The notes under the pieces: model-generated
Told to the model about the DNA's origin: nothing
Seen by the model: only the letters and a program-made list of their open reading frames with translations
The model's database searches: none
Assembly (NCBI GenBank): GCA_963930645.1
Contig: OZ005656.1
Coordinates: forward strand, 272,411,695-272,475,694
Direction: 5' to 3'
Source: Salticus scenicus
Taxonomy: Eukaryota; Arthropoda; Arachnida; Araneae; Salticidae
Length of the DNA: 64,000 bases
Translations under genes and position numbers: made by a program
Part shown: positions 1 through 9,778 of the stretch, in pieces
How positions within the stretch are numbered: position 1 is the stretch's first letter
Layout: every line of letters starts with the position of its first letter

Positions 1-339
1 TAATTTTACAATAAATTAGTTTTAAACATGTCTTGGCAACCATGGCCGTTCGATAAAGAAGTAACAGATGCTTTAATTGAATATTCCGAAGTGTATTCTC
101 AATTCTACGATTCGCAGTTTGACTTCGAGGATGAAAATCGAAATTCCATAATTGATTGTGAAAGTTTCAAGGAGGAATCTTTTACTCTGCAAAAAGAGAT
201 CATAGATGCCGCTATTGATTGTGCAGAAATTTATTCGCAGTTTGCAGATCCTTTCGATGAAGAACCTGAAAATAATGTTATTAAGGACAATCATCTTCTC
301 AATAGCAGACCGCCATATCAAATTCCTGGAGAAATTCAA

Positions 340-442
340 GTAAGTTTTTTTATTTTTTTTTTTTTATTTATTTTTTTTTAAGTATATTTCACTGAAGTAA
401 TAACAATAATTTTTGTAAAATGTTTTATATGTTTTATTTCAG
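340..442 (+). other. Intron 1 of the zinc finger-polymerase gene
   Basis: A GTAAGT donor directly follows the acidic exon, and a T-rich tract ends in a TTTCAG acceptor just before the first zinc finger codon. The phase is 0 on both sides. The intron is T-rich and has an in-frame stop if read through, so splicing is needed to connect the exons. Confidence 0.7.
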
Positions 443-643
443 AAGTTAACTTGCGGTGTCTGTAACGAAAGCTTGAATAACAAAAATGATTTGGTGTTGC
501 ACATTAAAGAGAAACATATCAAAAGAAATGAGTTGAAGAAGACAGAAGTCCATAAAAAACAGATAGATACTGAACCTGTTGCTGGCCCATCCTACAGATA
601 TCACGAAACAGAAAATATTCACCAAGTCGGAGAAGGATTGACG

Positions 644-786
644 GTAAGTTTTTATACATTTATGTATTCCGAATTTTCTAGATTTCCAATTTTAAAAATT
701 ATTTTTTGCGAGATAATCTTTAAAATTTTTAATTTCTTAATAAAATGGTAAACACATATTTATTAGAGTATTTAATTTTGTTTTAG
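644..786 (+). other. Intron 2 of the zinc finger-polymerase gene
   Basis: The intron has a GTAAGT donor and a TTTTAG acceptor and is phase 0 on both sides. It separates the first C2H2 finger from fingers two and three. Joining 643 to 787 keeps the same frame through the zinc fingers into the polymerase. Confidence 0.7.
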
Positions 787-3700
787 GGTCTCATATGCAA
801 AATATGCCAGAAAAAATTCACATTTAAAAGGAATCTAATTAGGCATGAGAAAATACATAATAAATCGAATCGTATTCCGTGTCATAACTGTTCGGCTACT
901 TTCACCCGTGCAAGCGATCTCAAAAGGCATCAAATTAACATTCACGAAAATAAGGTTAAAAAACAATTAAAACGTAAAATAACCTCAGTGGAAAAGATTA
1001 ACAAAAAATCGCGAACTTGTAATGATAATATAAGGGAAACAATTGCTTCCAATAGTGCTTTAAATGATTCCGCATCAATACATAAAATTTTTGGTGAGGA
1101 AAAAGATCTGCCTACTTTTTTTAAAAATCATAGACATGAAGTTATTAACATTTTAACTCAGGAAATTGAAAGAAAAAGAAATATTAAGTGGTTTTTAAGC
1201 ATGAAATGTATTTTTAAAAGACATATTTCGGAGAAAGAGGTAGAATATTGTTCGGCATTTTTTAGAAGCAATTGCATGATAAACCTTTCTGAGAATGATA
1301 TAATAACTAACATAGAAATCGCGTTTGCAAAAGTTTTAACATCATTTGAGGCTTTTGAAGGACACGGGAGTGGTTGGATTCTAGATAGAATCGATTTTTT
1401 AGATGTAAATGTGTGTAAATATGAACCTTTAACACCGACTAGTTACATCGAATTGCCAAAAGAGCTATCTTTAAAACATGCTATTATTAATGTCAAAAAT
1501 GAGGATCAAAAATGTTTCCTTTGGTCGGTTTTAGCCGGATTATTTCCTGCTGAAAATAATGCTCATAGAGTCAATAAGTATGTTAAATATTTAGATAAAG
1601 TAAATATTGAAAGAATTAGTTTTCCTACACCAATTAGTCAAATAGAATATTATGAAAAAGATAACGAAATTAGCATAAATGTTTTTGGCTACGAGAAAAA
1701 TCAAATATTCCCATTACACATTAGTAAATTTAGGTTTAACCGACACATTAATTTACTTCTAATAAGAAATGAAAAAACTACACATTATTGTTATATCAAG
1801 AATTTTAGCGGATTTTTAAACCACTTAACGAAACATAAGGGAAAAAGTTACTATTGTTATTATTGTTTACAAAGATTTCTTTCCGAGATTAATTTAGAAA
1901 AACATGTCGAATATTGTAAAAATCACGATGCCCAAAAAGTACAATATCCAAGTGCTGATGATAAATGGTGCAGATTTAAAAGTATTTATATGCAAATGCG
2001 TGTGCCATTTATTATTTACGCCGATTTCGAATCGTTTAATGTAAAAACGAGTGGATGTGAAAATTCACCATCTATTTCCCACGAAAATATTTTAACACAC
2101 CATATTCCTTGTGGATACGCATATATTATTATCGGTCAAAATGGTAAAACTTTCAAGGGTCCCGTAGTCTATAGGGGAGATGATGTAGTAAATCATTTTT
2201 TGAATTCCCTTTTAGAAGAAAAACAAATCAGAGAACTATTACATACTAACAAAAAAATGATATACACTGAAGAAGATAAAAAGAACTTTCAAATTGCAAA
2301 AGATTGTTACATTTGTAATAAAGCTTTGGGTCACAAACGGGCAAGAGATCATTGCCACATTACTGGCAAATATAGAGGGGCAACACATCTCGGCTGTAAC
2401 TTAAATTATAAAATACGAAACAAAATCCCAATAGTATTCCATAACTTAAAAGGTTACGATTCACATTTAATTATGCAAGGTATAGGTAAGTTCAAAAACA
2501 AAAATATTAATTGTATCCCCAATAACATGCAGAATTATATATCATTTAGTTTAGGTGATTTACAATTTATAGACTCTTTACAATTTCTCCCAGCCTCCTT
2601 AGAAAAACTCGCGAATAATTTAGAATCAGAAAAGTTTGTTATTATGAAGGAGCACTTTAATGATATCGAAATAAAGTTGTTAGCGCGTAAGGGTGTTTAT
2701 CCATATACTTATATTGACAATAAGGATAAATTTCACGAAGAATGTCTTCCACCTAAAGAAATGTTTTATGATAGTATCAATAGCAGCGAAATATCCAGTG
2801 ATGATTATGAACACGCGTTAACTGTTTGGGATACACTTAAAATTAAAAACTTAGGCGAATATCATGATCTATATATTAAAACCGATATTTTACTTTTAGC
2901 GGACATATTCGAGAATTTTCGAAATCTGTGCAAGGATTACTACGATTTGGACCCAGCGCATAGTTTAACATTACCATCTTTTGCATGGAATGCAGCTTTA
3001 AAGAAAAGCAATATCACATTAGAATTATTGAGCGATGCAGATATGCATTTATTTTTTGAGAAGGGGATTAGAGGGGGGATAAGCGTAATTTCGAAACGGT
3101 ACAGCCGGGCAAACAATAAATTTATACCTGGTTTTAAACCAGATGAGCATAATAAATTTATAATTTATTTAGACGGTAGTAACCTTTATGGGTGGGCCTT
3201 AAGCCAACCACTTCCTGTATCCGAATTTCAATGGTTAACAGATTGTGAGATAAAAAATTTAATCCTCTAGAAATAAATGATGATGATTATTATGGTTATG
3301 TTGTTGAGGCGGATTTAATATATCCGAAGGAAATTCATGATGAACACGATTCATATCCATTGGCTCCAGAAAAATTAGACATTATCCCATCAATGCTTTC
3401 AAAATACGCCTTAAATCTAGCAGAAAATTTGAAAATACCGCTCAAAAAGCAAACGAAACTGGTACCAAATTTAAATGACAAAAATAAATACATATTGCAC
3501 AATAGAAATTTAAAACTCTATCTCTCTCTAGGTATGAGGCTAAAAAAAATACATAAAGTTCTCAAATTTCACCAATCTGCTTGGTTAAAACCATATGTAG
3601 AATTTAATACAGAAAAACGGAAACTGGCCAAAACAACGTTTGAAAAAGATCTGTTTAAACTTATGAACAACGCGGTATTCGGTAAAACGATGGAAAACCT

Positions 3701-4432
3701 CAGAAATCGGGTAAATATACAACTAGTTCAAAATGAAAAAAAAATGAAAAAACTCACAGCATCTCCATGTTTTAATTATTTTAAAATTTTTAACGAGGAT
3801 TTGGTTGCAGTTCACTTGACTAAAAAAAATTTAATGTTAAATAGACCAATATACGCTGGCTTTACAGTTCTAGATCTTAGTAAAATTATCATGTATAACT
3901 TTCATTATAACATCATTAAAAAAAAGTACGGGGAAAGAGCTGAACTTTTATTTACGGATACCGATTCGTTATGCTATGAAATTCAAACAGAAGATCTGTA
4001 TGCTGATTTAGAAGAACTGAAAGATGAATTCGATTTCTCAGACTATCCCAGTGGTCACTATTTACATTCAAATACAAACAAGAAAATATGGGGAAGATGA
4101 AAGATGAATTGAACGGAACAGCTGCCAGTGAATTCGTCGGACTACGATCAAAGATGTACAGTTTAAAGATTGGTGATAACGAAAAGAAAACCGCTAAAGG
4201 TATTACAAAAAATGTGATTAAAAAATCTATTCATCACTCGGATTATTACAATTGTTTGATGCAAAAAACTTATAACAGAGTTGAACAGTTAAAAATTGCT
4301 AATCACGACCACAAAATGTTTACAGTGAAACAAATCAAAATTGGGCTGTCGTGTTATGACGACAAAAGATATCTGTTAGAGGATGGCATTAAAAGTTTGT
4401 CTTACGGTAATTATAAAATTGTAAAATTGTAA

Positions 4433-5003
4433 ATATACATCAAAATGCTAATTAATTTTTATTCATACTTTATTTTATTTCCATCTTGCATTCTGTATAT
4501 ATATTGAATAAAAACTGTAAAGTTTTAATTTAGTCTGTGTTTATTTTTATTTAAATTTGCAAATTATTTTAAGTTTTTTTTTTTTTTTGGTTGTTGAAAC
4601 ATCAATTTTTGTAAATTCACTAAATTAAATATTTAAAGTGTTGCTTTAAAGGCTTTTCTTAATCTGTCTAAAGTGGTTATCTATGGATTAGTTTATGTAT
4701 ATTTCTCCCACTTATTCGTAAAATGATGCAAATAAAAACATTATTAATAAAAAAATCAACATTTTATAATTAAAAATTTAATTATTGCGAGGATAAAGAC
4801 TCTAAAATTCAAACTTGTTATTAAATTGTTACTTACTTCGATTAATTTAGAGTATACACGATTATTTCATTAATTCATGTTATGAATAAGTTTGAGCTAT
4901 AATACATAAGAATAGCTACTTTTTTTTTTTTTTTTTTTTTAAATTATTATAATACCGCTTTTACTTAAAAAAGCAAACAGACAAAACGTCAATCAAAAAT
5001 ACT
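4433..5003. other. Convergent intergenic spacer of the Polinton
   Basis: This is noncoding, AT-rich DNA between the ends of the rightward polymerase and the leftward cluster. It holds AATAAA polyadenylation-like signals for both sides (about 4507 on +, about 5003-5008 on -) and a T-run of about 20 near 4921-4940. No other structure was seen. Confidence 0.7.
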
Positions 5004-5726
5004 TTATTTAAAATTTATCCAATTTAAAACATTTGAGTTTTCTGCATTTCTCTTTTTCTTAAAATTCAATACAGATGAATTTTTAATAATCTTTTTATCT
5101 GAGTTCGATTTTGAAGAATTTACAACATATTTTTCTTTTTCTTCTGATGGAAAAGACAGATTTCTGTTTTTAATATAGTGTTTGGGAATATTCAATTCTT
5201 TTAGAGCAGTTAAAAACTCTTTTACAGCTGGAACATCTGGAGCATGTTTTCTATTAGTGAAAATCAAGTTAAATAAATCAGCTATGTTAGAATTAGTATG
5301 TTTCAATCCATTATACATAATTTCTCCATTCGAATCCCAACGTATCATTGATGGATGATTATTTAATAATTGAAGTAAAGTACTTGCTTGCTTCTTAAAA
5401 TTTTTTGGAACAGCATTTAAAATAGTTGAAATGTAGTCTTGTTCATGATGTGGTAAAGTATCTTCTTGTTTCGTGAAAGTTTCAGTGTTAGAGGAAACTT
5501 TTTCAGGTTGCGAATTTTTCTCTGTCATCCATGGTAAGTTATTTTCTTGTAAGTTCATTTTTCTTTGTAATATTTCATAATAACGTTGCACTTTTTCGTG
5601 ATCTGACATAGAACTATTTAATATTTTAAGCAATGCTTTATCAAGTTCACTCAATTGCTGTTGTGAAGGGGTATGTTTATTCAATCCCTCTTCGGGAACT
5701 ATGATATACTTTTTAGCGAATTCCAT
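5004..5726 (-). CDS. Polinton protein of unknown function, 240 aa
   Basis: This is an intact 240-residue frame at the distal end of the leftward gene cluster. It is hydrophilic, has no signal peptide or membrane span, and ends in a lysine- and asparagine-rich basic tail. The central part (about residues 95-185) contains a helical, leucine-rich stretch. The start ATG lies inside the end of the upstream 109-aa gene (14-base overlap), the tight packing typical of the cluster. An AATAAA signal overlaps its stop codon. I recognise it only as a protein that accompanies Polinton virion genes in arthropods. A structural or assembly role is inferred from position alone. Confidence 0.75.
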   Translation of the reverse strand: MEFAKKYIIVPEEGLNKHTPSQQQLSELDKALLKILNSSMSDHEKVQRYYEILQRKMNLQENNLPWMTEKNSQPEKVSSNTETFTKQEDTLPHHEQDYISTILNAVPKNFKKQASTLLQLLNNHPSMIRWDSNGEIMYNGLKHTNSNIADLFNLIFTNRKHAPDVPAVKEFLTALKELNIPKHYIKNRNLSFPSEEKEKYVVNSSKSNSDKKIIKNSSVLNFKKKRNAENSNVLNWINFK

Positions 5727-6042
5727 GAATCAGACTTGTTAAAGCTGTTATTGCAGCGGTAATTAAAACATTTAAAAATCCACCGTGTTGAATGATCAAC
5801 TTCTTTTTTGTAAATAAACTACCCTTTTTAGTACCGATTTTTCTAAGTGTTGTTTTATATTTTGCTAACGATCTTTTCTGATGAGGAGAGAGGGGGACGT
5901 TCCCCTTTAAAACATTTAACGCACACTCGCAGATAGCTTTGACTGTGCGGTTGGGTACGTTTTTTAAAAAATATTTTTGTAATGATTTGGGACACGTCTT
6001 TATCAATTCTAAATCTCGCAGTTGTTGCTTGGACAAAGTCAT
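5713..6042 (-). CDS. Small basic Polinton protein, hydrophobic C-terminus, 109 aa
   Basis: This is an intact 109-residue frame between the packaging ATPase and the 240-aa gene. The N-terminal two thirds are basic, with a CECALNVLKGN-like helical segment and several lysine/arginine clusters. A hydrophobic stretch (about residues 88-105, GGFLNVLITAAITALTSLI) follows, with a GG just before it. The layout suggests a small nucleic-acid-binding or membrane-active virion component, but no function is established. The 3' end overlaps the next gene by 14 bases. Similar small proteins sit next to arthropod Polinton ATPase genes, to my recollection, which raises confidence that it is real. Confidence 0.72.
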   Translation of the reverse strand: MTLSKQQLRDLELIKTCPKSLQKYFLKNVPNRTVKAICECALNVLKGNVPLSPHQKRSLAKYKTTLRKIGTKKGSLFTKKKLIIQHGGFLNVLITAAITALTSLIHGIR

Positions 6043-6075
6043 ATTAAAGACTGACTGAGTGAGTATGTGTATAAT

Positions 6076-6705
6076 TTATTTATATTTTGATTTATATAAA
6101 AATTGACTTTGATTGGGTAGAATTTGAGTTCGCAAACGCAAATCTTCATCCGTTTCATTTCTCAAATCGATAAATAAATAAGAAAAGGGTTTCTTAGTAG
6201 CATCCTCATAGACCTCTTGAAAAAATTTCAATTTTCTGGGATATAACTGTTTACCCAAATGCATAATTTGACTTAAGTCGCGACAATTTTTAAACAATAA
6301 AATGTACTGAGCATTTAACGAAATAGTTCTAATTTCACTTCCTTTTTGAAAAAAATTCTGGGTTAAAAAAATAACGCTTAGGTTTGAATGATGACTGCCT
6401 TTGGTAAACAAAAAAGTTAATCTTTTATCATTACTACATTCAGTCATTAAATCGTCAATGACAAACAAAGTATTACCGTTTAAATATTCCTGGTAATTCG
6501 ATGGAAAGCCTTCTACGAAAGTCGCATTTGGTATTTCATTATATAAAGATTGATATATGCCGTAAAACCACACCACTTTGTTAATTTCAGGTTGAAACAT
6601 TTGCTTTTTATAATGTAACAAATCCCTAATAAAAAAAGATTTCCCACATCCAGTAGGTCCCGCGAGGATCATAGTAAAAGGATGCTGCAAGCATGGAAAC
6701 TCCAT
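6076..6705 (-). CDS. FtsK/HerA-type DNA packaging ATPase
   Basis: This 209-residue protein is predicted to use ATP hydrolysis to drive genome packaging into capsids, as in the A32-like ATPases of Polintons and large DNA viruses. The P-loop GPTGCGKS is at residues 15-22, and the Walker B segment TLFVIDDLMTE is near residues 79-89. A later conserved VIFLTQNFFQKG region (about 111-122) resembles the sensor motif of the family. The length is typical of the compact Polinton form. The start ATG is the first in frame and gives an N-terminus (FPCLQHPFTMILAGPTG) that leads directly into the P-loop. The frame is undamaged. Confidence 0.93.
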   Translation of the reverse strand: MEFPCLQHPFTMILAGPTGCGKSFFIRDLLHYKKQMFQPEINKVVWFYGIYQSLYNEIPNATFVEGFPSNYQEYLNGNTLFVIDDLMTECSNDKRLTFLFTKGSHHSNLSVIFLTQNFFQKGSEIRTISLNAQYILLFKNCRDLSQIMHLGKQLYPRKLKFFQEVYEDATKKPFSYLFIDLRNETDEDLRLRTQILPNQSQFLYKSKYK

Positions 6706-6749
6706 GATAAATAAACACAGACAAAAATATATACAGTTTAAATAAATAT

Positions 6750-7232
6750 TTATTGATAAAAATTAGTGTATACATGGAATCTTTTGGCGACAAAATTATA
6801 GACTCTTTGATCATTACATACATTTCTCGTTACAAACATTGATAAAAAATCTTTAAGGGTTTTACCCCTACATTTAGAATATAAATAATAAATACAATAT
6901 TGGCCACACACGCCAGTTATGCTACTCTGTAACACGAGAGGATTGTAGTTCATGCGTGGATAACGGGATACAAAGTTCTTTATAGGTCCCTTAAAAAAGT
7001 TTGGGTCGTTTCCATAAGAATCGAAAAACTCCACTTCGTTAGGGGATGATATGTAGAAAGCAAGCCAATGTGAACCGGGTTCGGATGACTCATCTGTATT
7101 ACAAATGAAGCAACTAGGGTAACGCGCAATCTTCTCTGGTAGATGATCACTTGCAAATACGTCTAAAAAGCATTTTTTCGTGACCTTGTCACGTGATAAA
7201 ATATCCTTTATTTGCAAAGAGTTCATTTTCAT
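6750..7232 (-). CDS. Adenain-like (Ulp1 superfamily) cysteine protease
   Basis: This 160-residue maturation protease is related to adenovirus adenain. The expected catalytic residues are visible in order: His55 in GSHWLAFY, Asp71 in VEFFDSYG, Gln102 of the oxyanion hole in LQSS, and Cys109 in GVCGQYC. In Polintons and adenoviruses such an enzyme trims capsid and core proteins during assembly. The start codon shares one base with the stop codon of the capsid gene upstream (TAATG arrangement), suggesting coupled expression. The frame is intact. An AATAAA-like signal follows the stop on the - strand, within the gap before the ATPase. Confidence 0.93.
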   Translation of the reverse strand: MKMNSLQIKDILSRDKVTKKCFLDVFASDHLPEKIARYPSCFICNTDESSEPGSHWLAFYISSPNEVEFFDSYGNDPNFFKGPIKNFVSRYPRMNYNPLVLQSSITGVCGQYCIYYLYSKCRGKTLKDFLSMFVTRNVCNDQRVYNFVAKRFHVYTNFYQ

Positions 7233-8560
7233 TAATTGGGAAAGTCACATAAAACGTGTCGGGACTTGGTAATTTCTATAATATTTTCAAATTCTGCATA
7301 AACGAATACGGAAACAGTTTTTTCTAAAGCCTCTGCAAATTTAATTTCAATCCGTAAATTTCCTTGATGTTGTAAGTTTAAGTGAAGTCCGTCGCATAAA
7401 TCAGGGCTTAGGTCGAATGCATACAAGGAATGACCTTCAGCAAATTCTTCACGTGTTAAATAAATACCAGTGTCTCTATTAACACCTGAGAACAATCGAT
7501 GATAGGCTCTTATATAATTATGTTCTGAAAAACTTAATTCTAGTGGTTTGCTAGGTACTGGTTGACCATCTACATACACACTTAAAAAGTTTACTTTATG
7601 ATGATGAAAGCAAAACGGATTTAAATCGTACTGTCCGTTCATTGCAGCGTTTTCCAACAGTCCTATAATAATTCGTTTTGGTGTGAGTCCTAAAAACACA
7701 TTGTCTTGCATAAAAGATCTACTTCCTGTTGATATCGAATAAGTCTTACATAATACACGGTCAATGGGATATTTCGCAGAAGTTTTTTCCAAAGCCTTAG
7801 CATGTCCTAACAACACCCCAGGATTTACTTTCACTTTTCGAATAAATAGAGATGCATGTTCTAAAACCACTTTATAAGTTTCAGGAGGTTTATCAGCAAT
7901 AGATGATCTTTTAGCCATTAAACAGAAATCAGATTTCGAACGTATCATTTTAATTTTCAAATCAACCATATTCAATAAAAGTCGATTTTGTTGAAAAATG
8001 TCACAGTGCAAGGGTCCAATCATGTCCAAAGTTTTGCTATTTTTAGTAAGTTCATAACGTTTTTTCAGGCCAGGATTTTCAGGTGAAATTTGGGTAGGAT
8101 CTGAAATCATTAAATTCTTATCTTTATAAAAACATTCACATGACAGTAAACTTTTCTTAGCATCTTCTCCATAATTCAGTAACGTTTCAATATAAGCACG
8201 ATAGGGATAGGTATTGCTCGACGAAGATATCACTCTTTCATTCAAACTAACATCGATCTGAGAAAACAAAGCATGTAAAAATAAATTTACAGGGGCGACA
8301 GGTTCATTTTCAGGTAAATTTGTTCCATCTGGTTTGGTTATTTTCACTTTCACGTATAGGTATGAGGATGATAGATCTGCATAGTCTTCGCCATTACCGG
8401 AAATGTTAAATTCCACGGGCTCTCCATCACGTATATTTGTGAGAGGATGGTATTCGACAAAATAACCTTTTTCAATGGCCGTCTGCGTGGGTGGAATCAA
8501 AAATAAGTCCAATTCCGATTTAGTACAGGCTGCAGAATCTTTATGAATAAATCCTGACAT
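7232..8560 (-). CDS. Probable Polinton major capsid protein, 442 aa
   Basis: This is an intact 442-residue frame that I recognise as the arthropod F54H12.2-like family, matched to the double jelly-roll major capsid protein of Polintons. The N-terminus (residues 1-60) contains the conserved stretch with PLTNIRDGEPVEFNI, followed by alternating beta-rich segments and no membrane span. It lies between the small core-like gene and the protease, the usual virion-gene neighbourhood, and shares one base with the protease start. The double jelly-roll fold itself cannot be seen from sequence. The call rests on family recognition and gene order. No breaks are present. Confidence 0.85.
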   Translation of the reverse strand: MSGFIHKDSAACTKSELDLFLIPPTQTAIEKGYFVEYHPLTNIRDGEPVEFNISGNGEDYADLSSSYLYVKVKITKPDGTNLPENEPVAPVNLFLHALFSQIDVSLNERVISSSSNTYPYRAYIETLLNYGEDAKKSLLSCECFYKDKNLMISDPTQISPENPGLKKRYELTKNSKTLDMIGPLHCDIFQQNRLLLNMVDLKIKMIRSKSDFCLMAKRSSIADKPPETYKVVLEHASLFIRKVKVNPGVLLGHAKALEKTSAKYPIDRVLCKTYSISTGSRSFMQDNVFLGLTPKRIIIGLLENAAMNGQYDLNPFCFHHHKVNFLSVYVDGQPVPSKPLELSFSEHNYIRAYHRLFSGVNRDTGIYLTREEFAEGHSLYAFDLSPDLCDGLHLNLQHQGNLRIEIKFAEALEKTVSVFVYAEFENIIEITKSRHVLCDFPN

Positions 8561-8562
8561 TG

Positions 8563-8985
8563 TTAAGCAAAAATATCGTGTGTTTTCGCTTTCTTCACTT
8601 TGTGACGAATGACGAGTTTATTAGTAAGTTTTCTCTTTTTATTTCGTCGGCCAGAACCAATCATCGTTTTCATTTTAGTAGCCGCTTTGTTTGTTAAATT
8701 TTGTCCCGCTTCTTTTAAGCGTCGCTTAGCAACATCTTTAATGTTGTCTCCACGCGATAAATCATTCAATACATCTACGCCAGTATGAAACAACTGCTTA
8801 CCTACAGCCTTCGCCCCTGATTTGAAGAGGGGAACAGCTGCTCGGAAAATAGATCGAAATAGTCCACCAAATCCATATCCTTTTTGCAATGCAGTACCTT
8901 GGTAATAGTTTAAACCATGACCCGATTGTTGAGTGTAATAATCTTCGAAAGATTTTGCACAACATTTATATGGAACAAACATCAC
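8563..8985 (-). CDS. Small basic core/membrane-active-like virion protein, 140 aa
   Basis: A Gly/Tyr-rich N-terminus (residues 20-41) is followed by an amphipathic, alanine- and lysine-rich segment (about 42-66). A strongly basic tail with a clustered RRNKKRK motif (113-119) and further lysines ends the protein. This layout resembles adenovirus pX/pVI-type minor proteins, which condense DNA or disrupt membranes. The sequence MIGSG at 108-112 matches the adenain-type cleavage consensus (M/I/L)xGx-G, placing a possible maturation site just before the basic tail. The start overlaps the upstream minor capsid gene by four bases, and two bases separate its stop from the capsid gene. Assignment is by composition and position, not by clear homology. 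Confidence 0.7.
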   Translation of the reverse strand: MMFVPYKCCAKSFEDYYTQQSGHGLNYYQGTALQKGYGFGGLFRSIFRAAVPLFKSGAKAVGKQLFHTGVDVLNDLSRGDNIKDVAKRRLKEAGQNLTNKAATKMKTMIGSGRRNKKRKLTNKLVIRHKVKKAKTHDIFA

Positions 8986-9740
8986 GAGAGATACTTTTGA
9001 CGAAAATGAAGTTTCACTATCAACTGTCCACGTTCAAATGAGATCAATCTTCCTGTGTGTGTTCTTATAACGGTTTCAATAGTTTGAAAATTCTTTCGTG
9101 ATAAAGTAATGTAATGGGGTCTATCAAATACTTCATGAATGACATCACCATTCTGTCCTTTCACGGGTATGACTCGTAGTAAAGGTGCTACGGTATCTCC
9201 TAATATTTGATTTTCTACGATATCACTGTATATGTATAACAGTTTAAAATCATAATTTGGGTCAGCTAAATAGGAACTATGAAAGACTTTAAAATCTTCT
9301 CCACGAGTAGGATAATCTTCTTCATTAACCAATTCACCCGGTTCAAATCCTAAGCATTCTGCAAGCCCTGAAATTAAATTCAGTTTAGCCTGAGGCATTA
9401 AACTAATTTTAACTCTTCTGGTGAGTTTCTGGTATTCTATGATGATTTTATTATCAAAATCTTGATAATTAATTTTTTTAATAATTTCAGGAACACTTTC
9501 GTAAAATCCATAGGGGATTTTTGCTTTTTTTAAAACACCGTTGCCTGTATCATATTCATATTTGTTTCTATGTTCTGACACATTACTCCATAAATGAGGA
9601 TAAATCAATTCTGTTAAACCCACTTCCCAATCTCCTTTCAGCTCTATTGGACTGGGTAATCTAGATATAAAATGTGAGATTTTATTTTCTGGGAAATAAT
9701 TCATGGAGCTATCAGAGGGTAACGTCACGTAGAATGACAT
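8982..9740 (-). CDS. Probable Polinton penton/minor capsid protein, 252 aa
   Basis: This intact 252-residue frame heads the leftward virion cluster. It begins MSFYVTLPSDSSMNYFPENK, an N-terminus I associate with the single jelly-roll minor capsid (penton) family of arthropod Polintons. Beta-rich alternation runs throughout (for example KIIIEYQKLTRRVKISLM) and no membrane segment is visible. Its stop overlaps the start of the small core-like gene by four bases. The family is known to pair with the double jelly-roll capsid protein at capsid vertices. That role here is inferred from gene order and recognition rather than a visible catalytic motif. Confidence 0.8.
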   Translation of the reverse strand: MSFYVTLPSDSSMNYFPENKISHFISRLPSPIELKGDWEVGLTELIYPHLWSNVSEHRNKYEYDTGNGVLKKAKIPYGFYESVPEIIKKINYQDFDNKIIIEYQKLTRRVKISLMPQAKLNLISGLAECLGFEPGELVNEEDYPTRGEDFKVFHSSYLADPNYDFKLLYIYSDIVENQILGDTVAPLLRVIPVKGQNGDVIHEVFDRPHYITLSRKNFQTIETVIRTHTGRLISFERGQLIVKLHFRQKYLS

Positions 9741-9778
9741 CTTGATGAATAAATAGAAAATTAACTACACATATTAAT

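Larger units (their letters stand above)
28..4432 (+). pseudogene. polB: Zinc finger-fused protein-primed DNA polymerase B, two frameshifts
   Basis: The gene appears as three exons, 28-339, 443-643 and 787 onward, all joined in phase 0 with GTAAGT donors and pyrimidine-rich AG acceptors. Exon 1 encodes an acidic 104-residue segment with two imperfect copies of a YSQF-containing unit. Exon 2 and the start of exon 3 encode three C2H2 zinc fingers. The polymerase follows. The exonuclease shows a DFE motif near 2020, HNLKGYDSH near 2440-2465 and KTDILLLAD near 2880-2905. The polymerase motifs are A (LDGSNLYGWAL, near 3170), B (KLMNNAVFGKT, near 3656) and C (FTDTDS, near 3952). A CxxC...HCH...C cluster near 2305-2400 resembles an endonuclease VII-type zinc site. 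The frame breaks by -1 near 3255-3270 and again by -1 near 4086-4100; motifs B and C lie after the first break. The last stop is at 4430-4432, with AATAAA at about 4507. The catalytic motifs are all present but the reading frame is interrupted. Confidence 0.92.

Noticed and set aside
4080..4105. Second polymerase break as programmed frameshifting
   Set aside because: No X XXY YYZ heptamer in the right phase is present. A plain indel explains it.
6626..6823. 65-codon - strand frame between ATPase and protease
   Set aside because: It overlaps both neighbours in another frame, and both have clear catalytic motifs. A shadow.
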